Shown piece after piece: positions 46,302 to 53,158 of a DNA stretch of 57,479 nucleotides (within the stretch, counting starts at the first letter, position 1; each line of letters begins with the position of its first letter). The notes below the pieces were generated by a model. It made no database searches and was not told the origin of the DNA. It saw nothing but the letters and a program-made list of their open reading frames with translations. This DNA comes from a virus: positions 1 through 57,479 of the IMG/VR virus record IMGVR_UViG_3300017917_001904; one strand, given 5' to 3'. Position numbers and translations under genes: made by a program.

Positions 46302-47413
46302 TGCATTTTGAATTTGTTGAATACTTAATGGAAGCGGCTAATCCTAGAACTCCGCACCCCGAAGATGCTATTTTATCTGGAAGTCAAGCTGCCGCCACCC
46401 AAATATCCGGTCTAAAAGCAGTTATCGCTAATCCAGCAAACCTTACTATTAAGTGGGACGGAAAACCTGCACTTATATTTGGTAGAGACAAAGACGGCCA
46501 ATTGGCGGTCATGGACAAATATATGTTTGATGCTGGGTTCTTGGCTAAGAGTGTAGAAGATTGGAAACGTTACGATGCTAATAAAGCATCAGGTAATTTA
46601 CGTGGCGACCTTTACAACACATTAGAAGTAATTTGGCCCGGTCTAAATGCAGCAACACAAGGCGAAGGATTTTATTGGGGCGATTTGCTATACGCAGGTC
46701 AGTTACAGCCACAGCAAGGAAAATATGTATTCCGTCCTAATTTAGTTGAATACCGAATACCAGTTAATAGTAAGCTTGGTAAGCAAATTGCAAATACTTC
46801 GGGCGGGATTGTAGTACATCAATATTTTAATCAAATTGGTGGGCAACCCGTTCAATGGAACGGTAAAGGTCTAGCTAATGTTCCTAATGGAGTAGCTATT
46901 ATAACACCAACTGCTGGAAACAAATTTACATTAAAGACGCCAGTACAGCAAGAACGAGCAGCAGATGCAGCATTAAAGAAATACGGCGCAGCAGTTGATG
47001 AACTATTAGCAGCTATTCCTCAAAGTACTAGAGACAGAATTAAAACATACTTTAATAAATTTATTACTAGACAGACTACAGAACCATTGCACACTTGGCT
47101 TGCAGCAAATGTTAGTAAAGTGCAATATAATGCTTTAGCCGGTGACGATTATACTGGTAAGCTATTTGCACAAACTCCCGGCGGAGAAATAGTCGAAAGT
47201 CCTGCTTACGAAGGGCTTAAAGCAATATGGAATAGCATTTTTGCATTTAAACAAAATTTAGCTAAACAATTAGCTCCTCAAGTGCAGGGTATAGAAGAAT
47301 ACATTGACGGACAGCCAGCAGGGGAAGGATTTATATTTCCAACCCCAAGCGGACTAGTTAAAATTGTAGATAGAGAAGTGTTTAGTGCTGCTAATTTCGC
47401 GAAAATGAACTGA
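46301..47413 (+). CDS. Ligase-fold (KxDG) nucleotidyltransferase-like protein, possible head-packaged enzyme
   Basis: The 370-aa protein starts MHFEFVEYLMEA, where Leu-Met-Glu|Ala fits the prohead-protease consensus. LTIKWDGKPALIFGRD near residue 47 has the K-x-D-G motif I of ATP-dependent ligases and capping enzymes, in which Lys takes the nucleotide. FYWGDLLYAGQLQ and LVEYRIPVNSKLGKQIANTS follow. KFTLKTPVQQ may mark the late Lys motif. I recall related phage proteins grouped as DUF6267. The partner gene upstream is an MNT-type nucleotidyltransferase. A role in modifying or ligating nucleic acid or protein early in infection is a hypothesis. Confidence 0.75.
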   Translation: MHFEFVEYLMEAANPRTPHPEDAILSGSQAAATQISGLKAVIANPANLTIKWDGKPALIFGRDKDGQLAVMDKYMFDAGFLAKSVEDWKRYDANKASGNLRGDLYNTLEVIWPGLNAATQGEGFYWGDLLYAGQLQPQQGKYVFRPNLVEYRIPVNSKLGKQIANTSGGIVVHQYFNQIGGQPVQWNGKGLANVPNGVAIITPTAGNKFTLKTPVQQERAADAALKKYGAAVDELLAAIPQSTRDRIKTYFNKFITRQTTEPLHTWLAANVSKVQYNALAGDDYTGKLFAQTPGGEIVESPAYEGLKAIWNSIFAFKQNLAKQLAPQVQGIEEYIDGQPAGEGFIFPTPSGLVKIVDREVFSAANFAKMN

Positions 47414-47417
47414 TTGG

Positions 47418-47425
47418 TATAAATA
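47418..47425 (+). promoter_or_regulatory. Late promoter with conserved leader, copy 1
   Basis: TATAAATA is followed by a predicted start at 47431, which is exactly where a 47-base sequence shared with 47965-48011 begins. The leader has a TGCG/CGCA hairpin (47432-47445), a mini frame ATG-CGG-TAA at 47431-47439 and AAGGAG. Confidence 0.85.
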
Positions 47426-47465
47426 TTAGCATGCGGTAACACGCAAATAATTAAGGAGAAACAAA

Positions 47466-47897
47466 ATGGCAATCGGAGTAACTAAAGTAAACGGCGATAC
47501 CGCTGGTGTAATCAACGTTGATGCAGGTCGTAGTTTTGCTAACGCTAGTGTTATTAACACTGGTATCGCAAGCCCAATTCAGGCTTTTAACATTCAAGTT
47601 GTTGCTGGTAACCTAGCAGCTGAACTAAGCCGTGGTACTGATGGTACTGCAGGCGCAGTAGAAACACTACTAAACCACATTTCAACAAATGCATCTATTA
47701 TTGCATACCAAGTTGATAGTGGCGCAACAGCAGCTAACACACAGTTAAGCGTTATTGTTGAGCGTAGTTCATGGACTGCACTATCACTACAACAGTCGAT
47801 TCGTGCAAGCCTAGCATCTAACATTGGTTCTAAGACTCCTGTTACTACAACTACACTAGATGTACGTAACGTTGGTATCAAGTTAGCAGCTAGCTAA
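47466..47897 (+). CDS. Abundant-type late virion protein, paralogue A
   Basis: The 143-aa protein starts MAIGVTKVNGDTAGVINVDA and is rich in Ala, Thr, Ser and Val with almost no Lys in the core. ASIIAYQVDSG near residue 77 and ALSLQQSIRASLASN near residue 103 align with corresponding parts of the next gene, so the two are paralogues. A perfect late promoter, a stem-loop-protected leader with AAGGAG and a strong terminator form a single-gene unit built for high output. A capsid decoration or tail protein is likely. No family name is known to me. Confidence 0.75.
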   Translation: MAIGVTKVNGDTAGVINVDAGRSFANASVINTGIASPIQAFNIQVVAGNLAAELSRGTDGTAGAVETLLNHISTNASIIAYQVDSGATAANTQLSVIVERSSWTALSLQQSIRASLASNIGSKTPVTTTTLDVRNVGIKLAAS

Positions 47898-47915
47898 TTG
47901 AACAAATTTGTTCTG

Positions 47916-47943
47916 AAAAAGCAGACTCCGGTCTGCTTTTTTT
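47916..47943 (+). terminator. Rho-independent terminator
   Basis: AAAAAGCAGAC pairs with GTCTGCTTTTT. The preceding GAACAAATTTGTTC (47900-47913) is a perfect 14-base palindrome of unknown use. Confidence 0.92.
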
Positions 47944-47952
47944 ATGGCTAAC

Positions 47953-47959
47953 ATAAATA
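47953..47959 (+). promoter_or_regulatory. Late promoter with conserved leader, copy 2
   Basis: ATAAATA with predicted start at 47965. The following 47 bases repeat the leader of copy 1 with two differences, including the ATG-CGG-TAA mini frame, the hairpin and the AGGAG site. Confidence 0.82.
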
Positions 47960-47964
47960 TATAC

Positions 47965-48011
47965 ATGCGGTAACACGCAAATAATTTAGGAGAAACAAAA
48001 TGGCAATTGGA
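47965..48011 (+). repeat. Second copy of the 47-base late leader
   Basis: It matches 47431-47477 except at two bases and runs from the predicted transcription start into the first codons (MAIG). The two copies and the paralogous genes downstream show a duplication of the whole unit. Confidence 0.88.
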
Positions 48012-48380
48012 ATTTCACGTAGCGCAGGCTATAACTATGGTGGTTCAACTGGACTATTAAACGGTGTAGCATCAACCAGTACCCGCAATTCAGAAGTAGG
48101 TCAAAGTATTGCATTATACGTAGTAGATGCAGGTTTAGATCTAAGCGGAGAAGATGATGCAGCGAACGAAGCTTTTGAAGCAATTCTTCAAACAATGCCT
48201 GCAGTACTAGCATACTATGCACATGCTACTTCGGGTGTAATCAGCTTTATCTGCGATGGTGTTAATGCACCTTCAGCAGCAAGCCTACAAACAGCTATCC
48301 AAGCAATTGGAACTAAGAAAGGTTCTGTTAACTTAGGTAGCACAACCGTTACTGATGGTACCAGCTTTGTAGTATCGTAA
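48000..48380 (+). CDS. Abundant-type late virion protein, paralogue B
   Basis: The 126-aa protein starts MAIGISRSAGYNYGGSTGLL. The parts VGQSIALYVVDAGLDLS, MPAVLAYYAHATSG and AASLQTAIQAIGTKKG, then a final TTVTDGTSFVVS, align with the first paralogue, although overall identity is low. It is acidic and lacks Trp. It has the same promoter, leader and terminator type as its neighbour. I infer a small virion surface or tail protein made in large amount. Confidence 0.75.
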   Translation: MAIGISRSAGYNYGGSTGLLNGVASTSTRNSEVGQSIALYVVDAGLDLSGEDDAANEAFEAILQTMPAVLAYYAHATSGVISFICDGVNAPSAASLQTAIQAIGTKKGSVNLGSTTVTDGTSFVVS

Positions 48381-48396
48381 TTTTTAAAATTACATC

Positions 48397-48424
48397 AAAA
48401 AGCAGACTTAGGTCTGCTTTTTTT
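48397..48424 (+). terminator. Rho-independent terminator
   Basis: AAAAAGCAGAC pairs with GTCTGCTTTTT around TTAG. It uses the same stem as the terminator at 47916, so the whole transcription unit was duplicated. Confidence 0.92.
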
Positions 48425-48430
48425 GTGGCT

Positions 48431-48437
48431 ATAAATA
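48431..48437 (+). promoter_or_regulatory. Late promoter, exact leaderless spacing
   Basis: ATAAATA followed by five bases and then ATG 48443, which is exactly the predicted +1. This is the clearest leaderless late start in the window. Confidence 0.8.
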
Positions 48438-48442
48438 CCTAT

Positions 48443-48871
48443 ATGAAATTCTATACTTGTATTACATTAGTTGATATTACACCTACAGGAGTAATACGAC
48501 ACACAACTGAAAACGAAATAGAAAGAAATCAACAGCGGAATTGGGAAACCGTATTACAGTGTATTGGACTTAGAGCACAACCTCAATTAATTGATGGGCC
48601 TGTTATTAAAGACATTGAAATAGATGACGATAGTATCTTTGGAGAAATGTTTTATGGTACAAAACAACGAATATGGCTGTTTTCGTTTGGTGTAGAACCC
48701 GAAGACGTATTTTTATTAGATGGCGATCCTGTGGGACAATTAGATAAAGATTTTTCGCAGGTTCCTATAATCTGTGGGTTAGAAGAAACAGCTAGATTTA
48801 TACTACCGATATTTTATCCTTACGGCGCAATCAAAAACATATACTTTATGGATGGCCGGTTCAATTTATAA
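48443..48871 (+). CDS. Conserved T4-like-phage late protein, probable virion component
   Basis: I place the start at ATG 48443 (MKFYTCITLVDITPTGVIRH), not at GTG 48425, because the late promoter lies between them. The 142-aa product has RNWETVLQCIGLRAQPQLID near residue 33. Near the end are QVPIICGLEETARFILPIFY and PYGAIKNIYFMDGRF. I recall a protein of this kind in the structural region of marine T4-like phages. Function is not known; a virion or assembly protein is probable from the promoter. Confidence 0.75.
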   Translation: MKFYTCITLVDITPTGVIRHTTENEIERNQQRNWETVLQCIGLRAQPQLIDGPVIKDIEIDDDSIFGEMFYGTKQRIWLFSFGVEPEDVFLLDGDPVGQLDKDFSQVPIICGLEETARFILPIFYPYGAIKNIYFMDGRFNL

Positions 48872-48874
48872 ATA
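48867..48874 (+). promoter_or_regulatory. Late promoter
   Basis: TATAAATA overlaps the end of the previous gene (TAA at 48869-48871). Predicted start near 48880. It serves the small genes from 48909 or 48968 onward. Confidence 0.75.
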
Positions 48875-48908
48875 CTACGATTCACCGGCACTTTTTAAGG
48901 CATCTCTC

Positions 48909-49049
48909 ATGGCACATTTAGGCAATTACACAGAACCCTATTTTTCTCTAGAAAGAACAGAAAGAAAATGGCAGAGAGCGAAAGAACTAACCTTGAAGCG
49001 CACGTTGATTTATGTGCTGAAAGGTATCGTACGTTGGAAAAGAAACTAG
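48909..49049 (+). CDS. Possible small basic protein, 46 aa
   Basis: ATG 48909 has a modest AAGG upstream and lies just after a perfect late promoter. The frame encodes MAHLGNYTEPYFSLERTERK and a basic tail (RTLIYVLKGIVRWKRN). It overlaps the better-supported coiled-coil gene at 48968 by 82 bases in another frame, which lowers my trust. A longer form from ATG 48852 is excluded because that ATG lies upstream of the promoter. Confidence 0.4.
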   Translation: MAHLGNYTEPYFSLERTERKWQRAKELTLKRTLIYVLKGIVRWKRN

Positions 49050-49234
49050 ATAGTCTCGAAGAGCGTATGGACAAACTTGAAGAGCACATTATTGTTATAC
49101 GCACTAAATTATCAGAAGCCAGTGGTGGTGGCGAAAATGCTGCTAACAAGACGATCATTACGATAGGAACCGCCTTTGGCGTAGCCCTATTGACTGGCTT
49201 AATTACAACTATTGTTCACTTTGTAATGAAATAA
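48968..49234 (+). CDS. Coiled-coil membrane protein (XhlA/holin-like architecture)
   Basis: In this 88-aa protein, residues 1-50 form a coiled coil (RYRTLEKKLDSLEERMDKLE). A Gly-rich hinge (EASGGGENA) and one membrane segment (IITIGTAFGVALLTGLITTI, residues about 63-83) follow. This build is that of XhlA-type and other small phage membrane proteins near lysis or tail genes, where the coiled coil lies in the cytoplasm. It is probably driven by the late promoter at 48867. It could be a holin accessory or a membrane anchor for assembly; no lysin is nearby. Confidence 0.7.
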   Translation: MAESERTNLEAHVDLCAERYRTLEKKLDSLEERMDKLEEHIIVIRTKLSEASGGGENAANKTIITIGTAFGVALLTGLITTIVHFVMK

Positions 49235-49236
49235 AA

Positions 49237-49443
49237 ATGAAAATAGTAGAACTCGTAAATAAAATTAGATTACCAATTACTAACGAAGAAGCAGATGTGT
49301 TAGGGCAATTTGAAGAAAATACTAAAATAGCTAAAGAAGACTTAACCCCTCGACAAACCGTAATTGTAAATCAGCTTGTTAATAAAGATATTTTATTTAG
49401 AAAAAACGAAGATGGAAAAATCTACTACAAAAAGAAAATTTGA
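49237..49443 (+). CDS. Small conserved T4-like-phage protein
   Basis: The 68-aa protein MKIVELVNKIRLPITNEEAD ... LTPRQTVIVNQLVNKDILFR ... GKIYYKKKI has the look of a winged-helix or tri-helical domain, with a final beta hairpin carrying the double-Tyr end. I recall similar small proteins in marine T4-like phages beside structural genes. It starts two bases after the previous stop. The C-terminal coding region overlaps the start of the next gene by 32 bases. Confidence 0.68.
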   Translation: MKIVELVNKIRLPITNEEADVLGQFEENTKIAKEDLTPRQTVIVNQLVNKDILFRKNEDGKIYYKKKI

Positions 49444-49927
49444 TTTTCAGGACGCACAAGACGCATTTGTAAATTTTGGCATACAATACATAAAGCATTG
49501 GACAGATAAACAGTTAAAAACATATATCACAAAACCCGTAGTCATTCCGATTGGTGATTACGGGTTTTTAGTTGGCCCGTATGTTATAACTGGTAAATCC
49601 AAACATTGTTGGAGCACTAAACAACAAGATGGTAGATTTATCCATGATTTTGTTTCAAAAACTAATGCTATAATTTACTGTATAAGAGCAATGAAAAACA
49701 AGGCAGATGCTAACGATATATTAGAATTAGATAGGCAACTAGGAAAATTAGACAACGATATTGTGTTTTATCAAAATACGCTAAATTGTTCCAAAAATCA
49801 GTTTAAAAATGAAATAACCTTAAATAGATATATAGACGCTAAATTGCAACGCCGTAATGTTTTGAATATTTTGAAAAAAACTTTAATTTCGGCTAAATAC
49901 GTAAACTTTGGGAAACAACCACTATGA
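49412..49927 (+). CDS. Conserved T4-like-phage protein, unknown
   Basis: I place the start at ATG 49412 (MEKSTTKRKFDFQDAQDAFV); the frame stays open to 49376 but that lies deeper inside the previous gene. The roughly 171-aa product has VVIPIGDYGFLVGPYVITGK near residue 42 and a long helical end with ILELDRQLGKLDNDI. ILKKTLISAKYV lies near the C-terminus. It is basic. It occurs in a block of late, probably head-related genes. No function can be assigned. Confidence 0.65.
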   Translation: MEKSTTKRKFDFQDAQDAFVNFGIQYIKHWTDKQLKTYITKPVVIPIGDYGFLVGPYVITGKSKHCWSTKQQDGRFIHDFVSKTNAIIYCIRAMKNKADANDILELDRQLGKLDNDIVFYQNTLNCSKNQFKNEITLNRYIDAKLQRRNVLNILKKTLISAKYVNFGKQPL

Positions 49928-50613
49928 GATTAACTGAAATGGGCGTAAAGCCAACTAGCAAAAAAATTAATAAAGTTATGGAAAGCCGCTTTGGGGTCAA
50001 GATTGATTATGACAATTTAGACTTTAAAAAGGCTTATGTTTTGGCCCGTGGCCTAACAGAAAATCTTGATAAAATTAAACACAGCCATGGTGTGCATGTA
50101 GCTGAAAAGAATCCTAAGTACATGGAATTACTAATGGTGCGCGAAGGCTTACATCGCTGGATGGTTGAAAACAAACAGCAACTAATCCTAGAAAGCGAAA
50201 TGGGCAAGAGCCAAGCTATTCTAGCTGCTAAGGATATGGTTGATAGCATCCAAGACATGCTAGAAGAAGTTAGCAAAATGCAGAACGAACAAATGCCTGC
50301 ATTACTAGATACTATCCGTGACCAAATTGGTATGGAACAAGCTGATGCATTTAAAGCAGCAGTTGAGCCTTTATTACAAGACATGTCACAACAATTAAGT
50401 ACCGCTAGAGGCACAGCAGACAATGCAGCTCGTGCGTTAGCTGGCGAGCAAGTTGCACAACCAATGGGTATGGGAATGGGTGCAGCACCCGCTCCTGGTG
50501 GTATGCCTGGTGAGATGCCACCTGCTGATATGGGTAGCGATCTTGATACAGACGAATTTGCTGCAACTGATGCAGCCGCTGGACCTAATGTAATTGGTAG
50601 AGAGAAGCGTTAA
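49924..50613 (+). CDS. Helical head-core-like protein, probable virion or scaffold component
   Basis: The 229-aa protein begins MRLTEMG, where Leu-Thr-Glu is a possible prohead-protease site. Most of it is alpha-helical (DMVDSIQDMLEEVSKMQNEQ; LLQDMSQQLSTARGTADNAA). The C-terminus is flexible and rich in Met, Pro, Gly and Asp (MGMGMGAAPAPGGMPGEMPP), then GREKR. Helical, acidic, low-complexity-tailed proteins of this kind are typical of T4-like prohead cores (gp22, gp67, gp68 class). I recall similar proteins from marine T4-like phages. It overlaps neighbours on both sides, indicating a tight late operon. Confidence 0.7.
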   Translation: MRLTEMGVKPTSKKINKVMESRFGVKIDYDNLDFKKAYVLARGLTENLDKIKHSHGVHVAEKNPKYMELLMVREGLHRWMVENKQQLILESEMGKSQAILAAKDMVDSIQDMLEEVSKMQNEQMPALLDTIRDQIGMEQADAFKAAVEPLLQDMSQQLSTARGTADNAARALAGEQVAQPMGMGMGAAPAPGGMPGEMPPADMGSDLDTDEFAATDAAAGPNVIGREKR

Positions 50614-51023
50614 TGCGTATTCGAGAAGTTATTACCGAAGATATTCTCGACGAGATTCTTGAAGATGAAGCATTAGATCCTGCAATTATGGATCTAATGG
50701 GGATTCTTGAGACTATGAGAAATCGTGCTCACGACACACACGCGGTTCCCCGAGTTAGAGCTGATGCGTTGATTAATTTAGTTCAAAAAGACCATCCTCA
50801 ATTTAACTTAGACACGTTAGAAAAAGCATTATCAAATAACGAAACTTTAAAAGAACTAATTAAAGACATTAAAGATGATGCCACTGGTGTAAAGTATATC
50901 TATCTTGCACCGTTTGCCGATGACGACGAAACAGCAGCTATTGGGGATATGAATGCCCCAAGAACTCCTCCAGAGCGTACTGTTGATTCGATGGCAAAAT
51001 CTGCTCTTGCAAAACGGTCTTAA
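50613..51023 (+). CDS. Acidic late protein with protease-site-like N-terminus
   Basis: The 136-aa, strongly acidic protein begins MRIREVITEDILDEILEDEA, with Ile-Thr-Glu and Leu-Asp-Glu as possible cleavage sites. A helical middle (RADALINLVQKDHPQFNLDT) and a Pro/Arg-containing end (APRTPPERTVDSMAK) follow. It shares one base with the preceding gene. No motif indicates an enzyme. An internal head or scaffold-associated protein is the simplest reading. The iscU promoter -35 lies in its last codons. Confidence 0.65.
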   Translation: MRIREVITEDILDEILEDEALDPAIMDLMGILETMRNRAHDTHAVPRVRADALINLVQKDHPQFNLDTLEKALSNNETLKELIKDIKDDATGVKYIYLAPFADDDETAAIGDMNAPRTPPERTVDSMAKSALAKRS

Positions 51024-51035
51024 ATACCTTATAAT
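51007..51035 (+). promoter_or_regulatory. Sigma-70 promoter of the iscU operon
   Basis: TTGCAA (51007-51012), a 17-bp spacer and TATAAT (51030-51035), then AAGGAGA as ribosome site before ATG 51055. It would allow host-polymerase, early expression of iscU, the radical SAM gene and iscA. Confidence 0.7.
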
Positions 51036-51054
51036 AATCCAAGGAGACTAATAT

Positions 51055-51435
51055 ATGGCTTACTCAGGTCAAGTCTTGGATCACTATGAAAATCCAAGAA
51101 ACGTTGGTAAATTAGATAAGAATGATCCTACTGTGGGTACAGGATTAGTCGGAGCACCTGCATGCGGCGATGTATTACAACTGCAAATAAAGGTAGAGGA
51201 CAATGTCATTACCGATGCAAAATTTAAAACATATGGATGTGGTTCGGCGATTGCAAGCTCGTCGCTTGTTTCGGAATGGGTTAAGGGAAAAACTCTTGAA
51301 GAAGCAGGTGAAATTAAGAACACGCAGATTGCGGAAGAGCTCGCACTACCTCCAGTTAAAATACACTGTTCAATTTTAGCAGAAGATGCTATTAAGGCTG
51401 CATTAGCAGATTACAAAAATAAACAAAATGCTTAA
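51055..51435 (+). CDS. iscU: IscU Fe-S cluster scaffold
   Basis: The 126-aa protein aligns over its whole length with proteobacterial IscU. It has GAPACGD with C37 and D39, TYGCGSAIASSSLVSEWVKG with C62, LPPVK (the HscA recognition site) and IHCSILAEDAIKAAL with C105. All ligands for assembling a 2Fe-2S or 4Fe-4S cluster are present. Host IscS, HscA and HscB are required. The match to bacterial IscU is closer than for most genes here, suggesting recent acquisition. It begins an operon with a radical SAM gene and iscA, each overlapping the next. Confidence 0.96.
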   Translation: MAYSGQVLDHYENPRNVGKLDKNDPTVGTGLVGAPACGDVLQLQIKVEDNVITDAKFKTYGCGSAIASSSLVSEWVKGKTLEEAGEIKNTQIAEELALPPVKIHCSILAEDAIKAALADYKNKQNA

Positions 51436-53158
51436 AGTCCTGTTCTATCATGCCAATGATTTTCAAGAAGGTAGCAGTCATAATCTTTTATTTTTAGGTG
51501 TTGCGGCATTATATTTGAAAACATGGTTAGAGCAACACCGTCCAGACACAGCTAGTAAAATTAACTGGTGTGTTCCGCAACAACAAAAACTTACTGATTC
51601 TGAACTAATTGATTTACTAGAAAAAGAAAAACCAGATCTATTTTGTAGTAGTCATTACATATGGAATCATAGTTTTATGCGTGATCAATTAAATAGAATC
51701 AAAAATAAGGTATCAAAGGATATAGTGTTTGTTGCTGGTGGCCCTAGCATTGACGTTAATATTGATTCTGATTTTTTTAATAAGAATTCCTTTGCAGATT
51801 ACGCTATATTCGGAGCAGGCGAAGTTGCATTTGCCGACGTTGCTGATAGTTTGCTAACTAATAAAAAATTAATCGCATTTAATACTTCTAATATAGCTTG
51901 GGTTGATAAACAAAAAAATAAAACTGTTCTAGCTGATTTTAAATATGTTCCTCAATTATCAAGAAGTCCTTATACTAGTAACGAAGATCTATTTTCTAAA
52001 ATGGTAAAAAAGGAACAAGATAAGGGGATTACGGTTGTAATTCCGTATGATCTAACCAGGGGATGTCCATATAGCTGTACTTTTTGCGATTGGAACAGCG
52101 GTCTGACTAATAAAACCACTAGACGAAAAAATAGTTATAAAGATGAAATTGATTTATTTCAAAAATTAAATATTAAAGGAATTTACCTGTCAGACGCCAA
52201 TGTAGGACAATATCAAGAAGACATTGACATGATTGAATATATGGGAAACAAAAACATATATGAAAATGCTGGATTTAAAATAGATGGCAACTTTAGTAAG
52301 TTACGAAAAGAGAATAATTTAAAGATTTATCATTTATTAGCAAAAGGAAATTTAATTACTGATTATGCTGGATTCACAATATCGGTTCAAGATATAAACA
52401 AAACAGTATTAGACAATATTGATAGACCAGATGTCGGTTGGGATGTACATTTGTCGATGATTAAAGAATTAAAACAAAGTTATCCTAAGATTAGTTCAAA
52501 AGTACAGTTAATACAAGGCTTACCCGGACAAACAGTTGAATCATGGAGAGAAACTCTTAGAGAAATTAGTAAAAATGATTTAATGCTACAAATTTTTATA
52601 AGTGAGCTTTTACCGGCTAGCCCTGCGGCAAGAGATAAAAACTATCAAGAAAAATTTAAATTTACCTATACTACAAGTACAAGATTTAACGGAGAAGAAT
52701 ATTTTCAAGCTACCTTTCCAGAATCGTGCGTAAGCTTTACAAAAAAAGATTTTGTTAAGATGACAGTTCTTTCGCACATTTATGCAACGCTAACACAATT
52801 TAGACAACAATCAATAGCTTTCTTTGACTTAGAAAAAGTAGTCGATGACATCTTAGTGTCACCAATTGGCAAAGCTATGGAAACAAATTTATACAACAAT
52901 TGGGTCAATCATAATAAATTTTATTTTACAATTGGTATTAATGGACAAGAAATGTCGGAAAATGATAAACCCATTAGTGCTTGTTTTATTTTTAATTCCT
53001 CTTTGCTTTGGGAGCGTAGCCTTAAAATTTTAACTTTAATTGCTAAAAATCTTACTCCAGGTGTTATGACCCCAGGGGAGTTTATTAAAAACAGTATCAC
53101 GTACGGTAAATTACCGGGTGTGAAAATTATCAAAGATTTAAAAGGATTTGTCCAATGA
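51428..53158 (+). CDS. B12-binding-type radical SAM protein
   Basis: The 576-aa protein has an N-terminal Rossmann-like region (about residues 1-150, with DLFCSSHYIWN and IVFVAGGPSIDV) that resembles cobalamin-binding domains but lacks the D-x-H-x-x-G motif, so base-off B12 ligation is not shown. The radical SAM core has GCPYSCTFCDWNSG with C213, C217 and C220. IYLSDANVGQYQEDIDMIEY and VQLIQGLPGQTVESW follow, as in class B radical SAM methyltransferases. The substrate is unknown. It lies between iscU and iscA with overlaps on both sides, suggesting those genes mature its 4Fe-4S cluster. Confidence 0.85.
   Translation: MLKVLFYHANDFQEGSSHNLLFLGVAALYLKTWLEQHRPDTASKINWCVPQQQKLTDSELIDLLEKEKPDLFCSSHYIWNHSFMRDQLNRIKNKVSKDIVFVAGGPSIDVNIDSDFFNKNSFADYAIFGAGEVAFADVADSLLTNKKLIAFNTSNIAWVDKQKNKTVLADFKYVPQLSRSPYTSNEDLFSKMVKKEQDKGITVVIPYDLTRGCPYSCTFCDWNSGLTNKTTRRKNSYKDEIDLFQKLNIKGIYLSDANVGQYQEDIDMIEYMGNKNIYENAGFKIDGNFSKLRKENNLKIYHLLAKGNLITDYAGFTISVQDINKTVLDNIDRPDVGWDVHLSMIKELKQSYPKISSKVQLIQGLPGQTVESWRETLREISKNDLMLQIFISELLPASPAARDKNYQEKFKFTYTTSTRFNGEEYFQATFPESCVSFTKKDFVKMTVLSHIYATLTQFRQQSIAFFDLEKVVDDILVSPIGKAMETNLYNNWVNHNKFYFTIGINGQEMSENDKPISACFIFNSSLLWERSLKILTLIAKNLTPGVMTPGEFIKNSITYGKLPGVKIIKDLKGFVQ

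Noticed and set aside
47900-47913. Perfect palindrome GAACAAATTTGTTC as a repressor operator
   Set aside because: It lies just after a stop codon and before a terminator, is not repeated at the sister unit, and could simply be mRNA 3' structure.
48852-48908. Upstream extension of the 46-aa frame (start ATG 48852)
   Set aside because: The late promoter 48867-48874 lies downstream of that ATG, and the extension overlaps the end of the previous gene.
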